From assembly GCA_012861695.1 (NCBI GenBank), contig JAAOOA010000127.1, positions 22,309,267 to 22,373,266 of the forward strand: a stretch of DNA of 64,000 bases, given 5' to 3'. The position numbers were made by a program, and so were the translations under genes. Every line of letters starts with the position of its first letter. Position 1 is the first letter of the stretch. Positions 37,079-48,904 of this stretch are shown piece by piece. The notes beneath the pieces were generated by a model that saw only the letters and a list, made by a program, of their open reading frames with translations, was not told the DNA's origin and did no database searches. Source of the stretch: Trematomus loennbergii. Its lineage: Eukaryota; Chordata; Actinopteri; Perciformes; Nototheniidae.

Positions 37079-37953
37079 CTTGCCTTTTTCCCTCCATCAT
37101 CCTCTCTGTTGTCCGTGAGCATGTTAACACTCCAGCCCTGTCAGTGAGCCTCATGGTTCCATGGTAACCAGTCACACCATTCTCCAGCAGTGTGTGTATG
37201 TGTGTGTCTGTGTGTAGTTGTGTGTGATGGGCGGGATCAGGGTCTTGTTTAGTTTCAAAAAGCTGAGAGAGGTCGCGGCCGTTCCTACGGGCCTCTTTCT
37301 GTAATTCATGTAAATTCCCTTAAGACCTCTGCCGCTTTGTTTTCCTCATTGTCAGATCAGATGCCCTTGTCATCAATGCAGCTTGATAGAAAACCTTTAT
37401 TTTTTTGGTATTAAATGAGAATTTCCGTCACCTAGCTCCTTTGATAGTTAACCAGATACCTCAAGTCATCATGATAGTCTTGCTACGTGATACCGCTCAC
37501 AAATGAGTCCTCATCGTTATTGTGTTGTAATGAGTTCAGCCAGAGTTAACAAGGTGAAAATTGATACAGACATGGACAAGGACAAAATGAAGCGGTGCTG
37601 TTCTGCGTTATCAGGGTTATTGTCACGGTTTATTACTTTATAGAGAATCCCATTTAAACAATTACTGATTCGATGTGACCCGAAAACGTGTTTGCAGTAC
37701 TCTAACAAACAAGCGTGAACAATTACTTGTAGGTATGGGAATGTGTTAGGAGTAATCTTAAAAGGGGTAAATCATCTATACGTGTATGAAGTATTTCACA
37801 TGCGCCCCCCCCCCCACCCCCACCGCCACGATAGCCTTCTGAACCCAGCCCTTCATTCTCTCCCAGAGCCAATCATTTTTCACTCCCATTCACATTTCTG
37901 AATAGGAAACTCGAAAGGATTCCTCGCCATGAACACCCACTGATAGACAAATG

Positions 37954-37954
<1 letters not shown>

Positions 37955-38020
<66 letters not shown>

Positions 38021-38029
38021 ACACACACA

Positions 38030-38105
<76 letters not shown>

Positions 38106-38106
38106 C
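37955..38106. repeat. Compound (CA)n(GA)n microsatellite
   Basis: About 138 bp of CA with two small interruptions near 38017 and 38036, followed by a short GA array. The Cys-Val reading frames through it are artefacts. Confidence 0.96.
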
Positions 38107-38826
38107 TCTAGTTAAGAGGGCTTGGTCTAGACCACAGCATGAACTTTGTTCTGTTAAAAGTTGCCATTGAAATATTGTTATTCTATTGGTGTTGTGACAA
38201 AGAGCAAGGAGGGTGCCGGTCCTATCTCAGTGTGAGTCGGAGGGAGCAATGGGTCGGCGGGGTTCGCCCAATGTCTCTGCTCAACAGAGTCAGTGTGCAG
38301 AAATAATGCCCATTAGACTTGGTCAATCACGCCCCTCGCTCAATGAAATATGGCCCTTTCACTCCGCTCATACCATAATGCATACACCTCGCCGCTATCC
38401 ATCATCTCTCTGAGAGATGTCTGCCACCATGAATACTTTTATTATGATAAATTTTTTAAATTACTGGCTTCTCATGCAGTGACGTTAGATGCTGAGAAAG
38501 CTCACCGAGATGAGTTATGTGCACATGGAAAACTACTGAAGCCGTTCATTAGTGAATTAGAGGTGGATTTGCAGCGCAGTGGTTTCAGGTCTCTTGACCA
38601 CCAATGAAGCTCTGATGCTGTGTAGGCTGAAAGTTTCATCCTGGTAAATGGGTGGAAATTATATACTCGCAGTTGCATGCAACAATGACCATGTTGTGAA
38701 GCCATTGAGCATGTCCCATTGGTGCAGACAGAATTAATATGCCTTTGTGGGATTATTAAGTGGCTATTCCCTAACCTGCACTAAACCAGTGAAAACAACT
38801 GAGCAGCGGTTGAAGAAGTTCTCAGA

Positions 38827-39201
38827 TTAAAGGCGCCCTGTGGGGTTTCTTGTCAACAAATAAAAGTTGTGTTTCACATTCAGTGTCACGCAACAAAATG
38901 GATTTTGTGTATCCTTGAGCATGAACAATTGTGTTCAGTGCATTTCCTTCTCCATTAAAACAAAGCAAAGCACAATACAGCTAATCAATGTTTACATGCT
39001 TGCAGTCTTCCCTGCCTTTACTGGCTCATTGGTGCAGATCATGGTGCGTTTCTGATTTGTGTAGTTCAGTGGAATTGTGTGAAACATTGAGCCGAAATGT
39101 GCATCATCAAGTGCATGGGGGAAACAAAGAGGGCACCCATACTGTAGGTAAACATCTCCACAGCACTAGTAGAGGTTATAAACTCCATAGGGAACCTTTA
39201 A
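38827..39201. mobile_element. TTAA-flanked miniature element, family C
   Basis: The left end is TTAAAGGCGCCCTGTGGGGT. The right end reads, in reverse, TTAAAGGTTCCCTATGGAGT. These imperfect inverted ends are flanked by or include TTAA. The body contains 'caacaaataaaagttgtgtt' and 'cattaaaacaaagc'. Noncoding. Confidence 0.75.
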
Positions 39202-39580
39202 GTAATGACCACGCAATCCAATGCAAGTGAAAGTAGTGTATTCAAAATCTTTTTTAGGTAAAAGTAAAGAAACTACAGAAGAATTATCAGCAAAATGTGC
39301 TATTACTGGCTCAGCATTAACATTTCCTCAGTAACTGATCCCTGCTGCACTGCATTCATGTGAAAGCAGGATTTTACAGTTGAAGCAGGTGAAGGTGGAG
39401 CTAGATTCAAACACTTCATATACAGTAGCATCAGTCCAGCGCCGCCTAATCTAGGGGTCAGGGCTCTCAAATGTGTCACAAAAGAAATGGTTATGGAAAG
39501 GGTTAAAAACTAACTTTTCTATAATCATTGCTTTATTGTAACTTATATACTAATAAAGGACTGGCTTATCTAAAGCCAGT

Positions 39581-39750
39581 TGAGTAGCACTTGCAATGTT
39601 TTAGCTCTATGAAACCTGATGTATATGATTCTGTTTTCTTCAAGTTTGTATCTTGTTGGTCGAATGCACTTATTGTAAGTCGCTTTGGATAAAAGCGTCA
39701 GCTAAATGCAATGTAATGTAATGTAATGTAATGTAATGTAATGTAATGTA
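39581..39750 (+). mobile_element. Retroelement 3'-end fragment with (AATGT)n tail
   Basis: Second copy of the fragment at 9747-9899, with only scattered differences. It ends in AGTCGCTTTGGATAAAAGCG and then about eight AATGT pentamers (39711-39750). The pentamer tail is typical of template slippage at the 3' end of a non-LTR element. The sense strand is therefore +. Confidence 0.8.
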
Positions 39751-40791
39751 CATTTTGGATAGGAATGAATTTATCACAAACCAAAAACGTTGGGAACCAC
39801 TGGTTAGTCTTTTCAAAGCTCATGTTTTTGTTTGTGAAGCTTAACCGAGAAGCAATAACACTGTTGGTAACAAAAACATGATCTCCCACTGAAAGTAGAA
39901 ACAGTGTAATGCAACACAAAATGGAAATACTAAGTGAAATACCCCAGAATTGTACTCGAGTACAATACATGAATACATCTACTTTATTTACAGTTTACTG
40001 AGTGGGTAAATAAGTGTTTTAAAAATGTTTTTCAGATACTGGACTCTAAATCATTGTTAACCTCGATGGCAGTGCGCTTTGAGCCGGCTAATGTTACATT
40101 TTGTGTGCTTTTGTAATGAGAGGAGCATTATTTAGGGCCGGGCTGGGAGAATAGTGACTCTCTCAAAGGGATAGCTCCCACCATTGTTGCCCCCTGCAAC
40201 CATAGCTAACGGACGTCAAAAGACCTTTTTCACATCTATTCTTCAAAAAAGGGTGGCAATAATACGGTGAGGAGTCGGCAATAAATAAGCTTCCCCTCGC
40301 CGAGTCAACTAGATTAGATTGCATGGGGACATCTGTTGAGTGTAGGTGAGCACTTTCTCTCTCGCTGTATGGGAAAGGAAGTCCTTAGGATGTGCCTTGA
40401 GGCTTTTTCTTTTATACACATCGCTCTGCTGGTTTACCACCACCTCCACCCTCTATTGAACATCCAGTAACGCTGCCGTGACTCGAGCACAATCAACGCA
40501 GCTGACAGTTATTCAGTGTACACCGGTGCCATTTGATTGAACATGCAATTACACTGTCAATGGTGCTTTAATGCTGTGCCAAATTCATACCGGCGGATGT
40601 TATGCTCTCTCATCTCCTCATCCCGATGTCTGACACAAAACAAATAACTTGTTGAATATTAACGCGTCTGAACAAATGTGTTTTAAAAACCCACCCGGTA
40701 ATTTTGTTGATTCTGATAGCTTGTTCATGTGATACCAGGAAATGTTTAACCTCTATTGTAGAGAGACAAAAGGTTGTTTTAATCCCACTGT

Positions 40792-41009
40792 GAGAGGGGA
40801 GGGAGGGTCAGGGGAGGGACGTGGGAGGAGGGGGGGAGGGGTTGTGGGTGTGTTGTAGGGGGTGGGGGGTGATTTTGTGAGGGAATCGGCTCGTCTCTCT
40901 TAACTGTCACTCAGTCCCAGCAGACGCATCGAGGAGTACAGCCACTGGGATTATGAGACCTCAACTCTCACACTGAAGGGATTAATGCTTAATGCACATT
41001 CAGATAAAG
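40792..41009 (+). promoter_or_regulatory. nrcam: G-run tract and candidate alternative first exon
   Basis: 40792-40870 is a dense series of G runs (gggg, ggg, gggg, ggg, ggggggg, gggg, ggggg, gggggg) with quadruplex potential on the + strand. It is followed by 'ctgtcactcagtcccagcag' and a segment that ends CAGATAAAG with GTGATG at 41010. The end resembles that of candidate exon 1 (GCAGATAAG then GTGAGC at 15126). An alternative nrcam start is a guess; one ATG (near 40953) occurs in the candidate exon. Confidence 0.3.
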
Positions 41010-41720
41010 GTGATGTATTCTCTCTATTGTTGATAGATGTTATATACCGTATAGTAACCTGATGTAACCCGTTGTGTAGAAAGTGCAGCTTGTGACGCTC
41101 TTGATCTGCAGGTGATATTTGATTTAGGTAAAATGAAAATGATTCAGCACTCCTGATCTATAAACCTATTGGACAGTTATATTTTGTTCATGTATTCAAG
41201 TTATTTAATCAGGAAAATGTTAAATATTGAATGGAAGAAGCCTCCTAAAGATTTGCTGATGTTATTCTTTTTTCATTTAAAATACAATATGGAGTTCTTC
41301 ACTGCTGACAATGGACAAACAATTAAAAAAAACCTGAAATAAGAAAAATGTAATCAGCAGCTAATATGATATTATTGTGCAAACCATTCCCTAGTTTAAG
41401 CTTCTCAATTTCACATTTTGCTGCTTTTGTTGGTTGTATGGAAAAGTACCTCTAATATATATTATTTGTTATGTCTGTTGGATAAGAGGAGATATTTCCA
41501 GGGTGTTAGGGAGCTTGAGAAAGTGTTATGGACATTTATCACTATTTTTGGACATTCTACATTTCACAATGACTAGAATAATTAAGAAAGGTGTTGGTAG
41601 ATGAATCTATAAGGTATACAATTGTCAGTTGCAGCGCTGGATGATAACCAAAATGTTTAATAAAACAGCAAATATGGTTGGTTTTGACCTCTAATTGCAG
41701 CCTATGACACATTGGTGCAG

Positions 41721-41918
41721 ATGTGAGGCTGTGGCGCAGTGGACTAGTGCGTTGGGTGGATCAGGGGGTCACAGGTTCAAACCCCACTGCAGTGAGCATG
41801 TCGTTGTGTCCCTGGGCAAGACACTTCACCCCAAATTGCTCCTGTGGGGATTGCCCACAGTATTGAGTATTAAGTCGCTTTGGATAAAAGCGTCTAATAA
41901 GTAACGTGTAATGTGAGG
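41721..41918 (+). mobile_element. Complete tRNA-derived SINE with target-site duplication
   Basis: ATGTGAGG occurs at 41721-41728 and again at 41911-41918, an 8-bp target-site duplication. Between them are an RNA polymerase III A box (TGGCGCAGTGG, 41732-41742), a B box (GGTTCAAACCC, 41774-41784), a central TGTCCCTGGGCAAGACACTT typical of V-type SINEs, and the terminal AGTCGCTTTGGATAAAAGCG. The last module is shared with the fragments at 9747 and 39581. The element is short and shows all parts in order, so it looks fairly young. Confidence 0.88.
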
Positions 41919-42327
41919 TTTTTCTTGCAGGGTGGTATACATTTTCATTATAACAGTCTTTCCCCTGAGTCTTCTATAAGAGCTGGATTTCTCTAACAAT
42001 TAGCAGTCCTATTTACATTTTCAAGGGTAGCTTGCACTTTTTCTGCACTTGCATATCATCACATCTTTCATCTGTTGAATCTCAGCGTGTCTTTATTGTA
42101 ATGGCATAAGCACACATCTCTGCGAGGCAAAATGTAAATTCATCATATGGGGAGAGTGTTTGTTCCAGCTCTAATTATTTCTCCCCTCTTTGGCTGTAAC
42201 GATGCTTCATGGGGAGAGCCGTATCGTATGCATGCATGCTCTTCCTCTCATTAGGGAGGACTAAAATTAAACCCACAGGCTGCTATGCCAGTGCTGAGCT
42301 TCCTTTCCCCTGTCTACATGTGCCATA

Positions 42328-42365
42328 TACACACACACACGCACGCACACACACACACACACACA
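42328..42365. repeat. (CA)n microsatellite
   Basis: Short CA array interrupted by two GC dinucleotides. Confidence 0.9.
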
Positions 42366-44779
42366 GAATCTCATTAGAGAAATGTGTGACACTTCACCAC
42401 TGTTACCTTAGATTATCAGCCGTTAGCAATTCTTATCCAACCTTGAGGATATCTCACTTTGCTGGACAGTCATATTTTGTCTGATGTGACTAATGAAAAC
42501 ATAAATCATGTCTTTGGAGGGAAGTTATCATTTGCATTTACCAAGTCTTATAGGCAGCCTTACAGTAAAGTGAATGCTGTAGTTGAATGGAATTAACAAC
42601 ATTAATTCAGCTATCTGTCAACTCAGCACATCCTCATTACTGTATACTAAATATTAATATAGTATTTATATTCATAGAGTTGTATTTCTTTGAAAATATT
42701 GTAGTTGACCCCAGGATGAGCTATTTATGTTTCAATTTTATCGCATCCACATGGGGGCAGCACAACAGGCTGTAAACACAGCACTGATATATTATCTCCT
42801 TTTAAGTTAATATGTCTAACATGTTAACAAATATTTGCTTATTTAATAACTTGCAGTCATTTAGTGTCCTGTTCCTGGCCCTTTAATGAATATAAGCTAA
42901 ATATCTTGATATTCTCTTACTCCTAAAGTAAATATCTGTGTCTATCTTTGTGTGTGACACTTTGTTGGTGGGCAGGTAGTGTTCAGTGGATGTATCTGAC
43001 CTTTGGCTGGAAACCCCTTATTGCTGCTGGAAACGACTCTTTGTGGTGTGAGAGTGCACTGAAACAGTGAAGTGGGCTGTTCAAACCAAAACAGTGAGGT
43101 GAAAGCTACTAAGAAAAAACACTCAGTAGACCTGAGAGGAAGTGCAGGGTTGGGATTTAAATAGGAATTTATTAAATTGATCCATTGTAATGTAAAAATA
43201 TGGCTTGGAGGAGCTTTCTTATAAGGATAAATGAGACACATTTTCTCTGATACCTCTTGTCTATTCTCCTTGTAATTTATTTTGTGTTATCTATATTCAT
43301 AAAAGATGTACCAGTCTGTTTTGTTTGACAGCACTTGTGACACGAGAGTGCTCCCCGAGGTATTGAGGGCGCCGTGCCTCTCTTGCTGTGACATGTTTTG
43401 TAGTCCTGCTTGTTGCCCACTGTCGGCATCCGAGCTCAGGCTATTTTCGGTCTCGCTTCTCCGACCCTCTTCATATCACCATGGCAGCTGAGCTGGACTG
43501 AGCTGGACTCTGTGGGGTCTCAGAGGTGGGAAGGCTGGATGTCTGGCTCCATGTCATAGGGGGAGTTCGCTTTTGATGGGATCAGCCTTCAGCTCATTCA
43601 AACCGGATGTGGAAAGGTCATTTTGTTGTTGTGTTTTATTCATAGCTTTTGGTTGTTATGAGACGTTTCTCTGCTGTCAAGAAAATGCACGGGGGCAGAA
43701 ATGATCCTGAGCTGAAAGAGATGATAGCTGAACTGTAGTTATGTGCACAGGTATGGTGTCAGCACAGGTGTCAGCAACAATACAGTGTCATGCTGCGAGT
43801 AAATAACACGTGTCAGTGTTTTCAAAATCTGGGTCAAATTCAGGGCTGTGGAAAGACCAGGATTTCTATTGTCAGATTCTGTAAGAAGTATTATGTTATT
43901 GTTATTGTTACTGTCGGGGCTACGGCTCTGAATCCTTGAACTGTAAGAAAGCTGGAACTGGAAAAGTGTTTTTTTTGGAGAATAGCATGAAAGAAATAAA
44001 CTCAAATGTCTTTAGACAAGCTTACTGAATTGAATTCCGTGTTGTGGCATCTTAAGAGAAAACAACTAGAGAAACCACATCTGTTATTTGTGTGAAACAG
44101 ACTTCATATAAACCTGTAGTCCGCAATTGTATCAGCGTAGCGGTGCAGAAAGCAGTGTTTGTATTTAACCGAGTGGAAACGGCGGCGTCTCTCAGTGGGG
44201 CTTCCACACTCTTATTCGGAGCAGCAGACTGAAGTCGATAAGCCTTTGCTAGGAGTAAATTGGATTGGCTTCTTCAATCATTTTGCCCATCGATTCACAT
44301 ATTTGTCTGTATTTTCTGTGACAGTGAATAAGGAGAAGAGAATCAGGCAAGACATGAAGGCGGGAAGGACATAATGGGAAGGTAGGGCGAGAATGGACAG
44401 GCTAAGAGAGGATATCTGAGCCTTACCTGGCGTGTGACCCTATGTGAGGACAAAACCAGAGATGAGAATAAAAGGGAAAAAGACAGAGTATTTAACCTTT
44501 AATGACCTTTGACCAATCATTTGAATTTCCATTATCATAGTAAGTTGTTACACTTTATCACTTTGTTTCAACAGCATGTTTTATGGATTATTGTCAAAAA
44601 TCCTTACTTTTTTGTCAAGAAGAGCACCCGTATATCGTTTAAAATAACTTTCTGCATGGGAGGTCTTCATCTTAGGGCTTACAAACTCTGGACTGAAAGA
44701 CTGGAGGAGATTTAAGGAGAGGATTTGGTTTTGACTCCTGTTCTGAATGTAAGGAACCAAACTCTTAAGATATAAGAGG

Positions 44780-45055
44780 AGGAATTGAGAAAAAGACATT
44801 AAAGCCGAAAAGCAGATTAGTTATGGCAAGTTAGAAGGCAAGAGATAATACACGGGGGGGTGAGGAGACAAAAATAAAATGAAGATGCTATTGAGGCGAG
44901 GAGAAGACAGAGAAGCAAATGTGGTGAGAGGGAAGAGGACAGGAGTGTGGCCGACGTAAGATAATAGGAGAAGAAGGAGAGAAAATAGAAGAATAGATAG
45001 AAGGAGATCAAGGAGATGAGACAAGACAAGAGGAGAGGCAACGGGAGGAGATGTG
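44780..45055. repeat. Long purine-rich tract
   Basis: Roughly 270 bp made largely of GA, GAA and AGG words on the + strand with few pyrimidines, such as 'aggagaagaaggagagaaaa'. It ends about 550 bp before the UTR exon at 45602. The Leu/Ser-rich reverse-strand frames here are composition artefacts. Confidence 0.7.
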
Positions 45056-45601
45056 CCTCTTCATTTCTCAGCAGGCATTTGCGTCTATCAGTTTGGACCA
45101 CACATCCACGTTAACTTTGGTTTGCACAGCCTGAATGTTTGCTTTCTCTTCCCTATCAAAACATCTCCCGGTACGAAGTGATTTAAGTGAATTTCCGCAC
45201 AGTCAACACACTCAAGGATGATTATGCATTAAAAAAGAAATTGTTCTTTTCAGAAGACCAAGTGTTTGATAAGCAGGAGAGATTTCATGTCAGAACATCC
45301 TGCTGTGTAATCTGTGGCGTGACTGTGACAGAGCAGGAGACTTCCAATATTAAAAAAAAAGGATTTTAGCAGATTATAATAAAATCAAACATGGAGTAGT
45401 CGGCACATTGGGAAGTCAAATGATGTACTGGGTGTTGGAAAATATGCATACTACAGCTGTCCTCCCCAGAAACGTGTTAAACGGATTTTATTTTCCTTTC
45501 TGGTTAATTAAAAGTCTCAGGTTGTTTCCATGAAGGGGGAGCTGTGAAATCTGAATTTTGAGCACTAAAATATATATTTCTCTGTCATTTTGTTTCACCA
45601 G

Positions 45602-45680
45602 ATTGAAGAAAACCACAGAAGAAGAAGCAGCAGGGGACGAGCCAGGGCTGAGGAGGAGAGAGGATATTTGAGTTTCTCTG
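45602..45680 (+). other. nrcam: Probable nrcam internal 5'-UTR exon
   Basis: Strong acceptor (tgtttcaccag) followed by 79 bp and a consensus donor GTAAGT at 45681. The segment has no ATG in any frame and is rich in GAA/GAG words (GAAGAAGAAGCAG), typical of exonic splicing enhancers. It lies between the CpG-rich candidate exon 1 and the signal-peptide exon, on the same strand. Inclusion in nrcam transcripts is an inference. Confidence 0.55.
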
Positions 45681-46544
45681 GTAAGTTGGAAACTTTTCCT
45701 TCAGGCTTTGAATCCATTTCTGTTCTCATCCCATCATCTCCACCAACATCATCATTTTCCAAAACAGTGTGAGCTTCCTGCCTCTCAGAATCAAACGTTC
45801 TTGTTCTTCTCAAAGGCATTTCCCCTCCCGTAGGATGTGAACACACACAAATGTCAGTCTGTTTGCCATGCCTGGCAAGTGTCTCCAGTCCAAATATCTC
45901 CATGCTGCTGCCAGAGCGTGAATGTATTAATATCAACACTCTCTGTAGACCTCTAACGTCCCTAACAACTTCCACCGCTACGCTCTCTTTCTGTCTCTGC
46001 TGTGTGAAGCCTGCTCCTCTGCTCGAGCTGTAAGGCAAAGGTCACCGCTAGCTCCACTGGCATTTGTCCACTGGAAAGGCTCTTTTGTTTTTGGCCTCCA
46101 TTTTGGCAGCGAGGATTGGCAGGGAATTAAAAACTCTTGTGTTTCTAATGTCCGACTGTCTGTTTGATGCATACGGTTGTCAAGGTAACACACCCTCTCA
46201 TCCTCGCCCACTGCTGTGAGAGTGGGCGTCGATACTTAGAGATCACAAAATAGCACTTAGAGGCTATATATTGCTCAGTGCCTCTCTCTTATTGACACGT
46301 TATGTGTAATAATGGAGCACACAGAGGTAGAGAAAAGTTCTCTAATGGCAGTTCCGCAATTAACAGCTAAAGTAGCGTCCCGTAAGCACGGGGTCTCGGC
46401 GTGCTTTAGAGCCCGGAGGATTGACTCTCCGCTCACACAGCTTGTTTTTAATCAGTAACCTTTGGCTCGTCCCATCATTCTGCGGTGCTGAAAGTGTGTT
46501 TGGGATTCAGCGAGGAGTTGATCTAATGCTCTGTGAGTGGAGGT

Positions 46545-46745
46545 GACACGGTGTGATGTGTGTCCGCCGCCCAGTGGAGCTTGAAGGAAGGATCCCACCT
46601 CGAATCCACCGCCTCGCACCACCGTGTCGCGCGGGAAGGGTGTCGGCACGCACAGCGTAGTGCAGAGCGGAGGGACTCTGACGGCTCGGAGCTCATCTCC
46701 CTCTGCTGCTGCTATGCTTGTTTTATTTTGAGGACTGCAGGGTGG
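46545..46745 (+). promoter_or_regulatory. CpG-rich patch, possible alternative start
   Basis: GC- and CpG-enriched segment with 'cgtgtcgcgcgggaagggtg' and 'cggcacgcacagcgtagtgc', ending GGACTGCAGG before GTGGGC. It is unlike the surrounding intron and does not match the transposons in this window. Function is unknown; an alternative promoter is only one possibility. Confidence 0.2.
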
Positions 46746-48904
46746 GCTCACTATCTCTCTCTGTGTTTATCCATTTATGTGCCTATTTCAATCTTTCGCT
46801 TTGCCTCTGCCTGTCTGTCAGTCTGTTTGCCTCTGAATCTCTCATTCTTTCCGTTTCCCTCTTGTCATCCAGCTGCGGCAGTAATGTTGTTATGAATGTG
46901 TGCTGCAGGCCAGAGAGGCTGAGTCCACGTTTTTCAATGGCCGAGTCACACAGGGCCACACTTAGGAGCTGCAGACCATATTTTCAGTTTGAAACACAGT
47001 GAGCCGTGAAGCGCCTTTTGTGAGCAGCTGCATTCAGGTCCCATGCCCTTCAATAGAAGGCCGCAGAGGTTTCTGTTTACCTCCATAGTGCTGTCTTTCA
47101 CCGGTTTCTCTCACATGGCCGTCAGGGAGTGGGGTGTTATTGTTGTGTTTGTCTGTTTTAGTGCCAAGAAAAAGATTGGGGATCAGACAGATGATAGCTT
47201 AACCTCTTTAGAAATTGCTACAATTGAGTTAACTCCACATCAGGTTGTCTTTTAAATCAGTAGATAACCCAGTCTTTTCATAAACAGTTTTTTCATTCCA
47301 ATTTTCCATTTCACTATACTCCAACACATTTGATATGAAATCAAAACATAACTATTTGATCAATCAGACTCAGTTCTACCACATTGTTGTAGGACAACAA
47401 CCCTCCAAACACAGAGGAGGCAACCAGAGAGTTTTATGGCCAAACTCTAGATTGTCCCCCAGACCTCAGGCCAACTTGTCATGAGGTTTACTTGTTCAAT
47501 ACCAGACTAAAGGCAAAAAGCCCCTGAAACAGCAATAAGTGCAGATGGCTGCAGTGAAGGCCTGCAGCAGCAACACTGCCAATACTCTATTGTGGGTTGT
47601 GGCATCCAGCATTTTCTGCAAACCATATTTACAACCAGTTAAAAAAATGATGATTTTAAGGAATTAAAGTGTAATTGAGGATCACGCCAACATTACCACA
47701 GAGACAGTTCTGGCTGTCATGAGTACTTTTTGACCTTGGCTAATCTTGTTCATACCTTTATGATCATCTGACTATTAGGTGAGTACAATGTTGTAAAGTA
47801 CAAGACCAGATTTTCCCCTTTTTAATTGTCCAACTATGTTTTTCCCCGAATATAAGAAGATCACGTGTAACTTCTACACAGTTCATTTGATGTAGATGGA
47901 AACACTTTCAAATGTAAGGTACGTCTATCTTAATACCCCCTGACTGAACCCTACAGTACAAACCTGTAGCATGTTGTTAGTTTTGAATAACTTAGTTACC
48001 CTAAGGTCTCTCTCTTACAAATGCAGTCCTACCCGTAAAGGCAGCGTACATAAACAGTGTTGTGTTGTCAGTGAAGCTCCATTGTCTCCGCACAAGGTTA
48101 TAAAGCAGCAGCAGTGCTGAGATCAGACAAGTTGCAGATGAGTAAAGGGATTCAAATGTGCGCAGAGGCCTCTGGGCGGCTCCAGCAGGCCTCGTTTCAG
48201 AAGAACGTATCGAGATATTTCTAAGGTATCGCTTTGATACGAGCTTGACAATTCTCTGACGGTTCTCTGTGTCAACACTGCTGTCTGCGCATGCCACTGT
48301 GTGTGTATTTGTGTGTAGATGTGATTGAGTGAATGTGTGAGTTTTTCAGCGTCTCTATGAGAAGCAGAGACAGGGAGGTGCACGGAGACACGGCTAAAGT
48401 GTCAGAAAGAAGGACATGAACACAGAAATGGATGAATAGATGGATACAAAGACAGTGAGGGAGAGAATGAGGCTGAGTGATGTGAAAGAGGGTGGTGAGG
48501 CCCCTCCTGAGGGGATTCTGCTCCGCTTCTCCATCTTCCAGCGCTGTTGAGAACGTCGGCTACATGCACAATGACTCACAAACTGCTCCGCAGACAGCCT
48601 GCAGAGTCGGAGGAGACATCGGTCTATTATGGCTCTGCATCACCATCTTTAGTTTTTATTTCCCCAAGTCGGTTCACCTTCTCTCACCTGCTCAACCTTC
48701 CTCCAGGCCTCGTTCTGCCTTCACTGCCCTCTGTGTGCAATTATCTGATCCAGCCTCTCATGTTCCTTATTCACACTGCTGAATGCATCTATACCCACTC
48801 CTCTATGTTCATTCCTCTGTCGTCCATAAGCTCCATATTTAACGACGTACAAACACGAGTGGTCTTAATCTTCTTATCTAACTTTCTCTAAAAAGAGCCA
48901 GTTA

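Larger units (their letters stand above)
15126..45601 (+). other. nrcam: nrcam 5'-UTR intron 1 (inferred, about 30.5 kb)
   Basis: From the donor at 15126 to the acceptor tttgtttcaccag ending at 45601. I find no coding exon. It contains at least six miniature or retroelement insertions (17660, 26025, 36223, 38827, 39581, 41721), older repeat fragments, two candidate alternative promoters (about 40.8-41.0 kb and, more weakly, 34.56-34.83 kb) and a perfect hairpin at 35801. Stretches not listed separately (for example 18.1-26.0, 29.0-33.3 and 42.4-44.7 kb) show only AT-rich, non-repetitive intron sequence to my eye. Confidence 0.55.

Noticed and set aside
37873..38091. Three reverse-strand Cys-Val frames
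   Set aside because: Artefacts of the second CA array.
41729..41790. tRNA gene
   Set aside because: A and B boxes are present, but the segment is followed by a SINE core and tail and flanked by a target-site duplication, and no cloverleaf closes at the 3' end.
45595..46038. Reverse-strand frame of 147 codons over the UTR exon
   Set aside because: The + strand has a clean acceptor and donor here. The reverse frame owes its length to the purine-rich exon.
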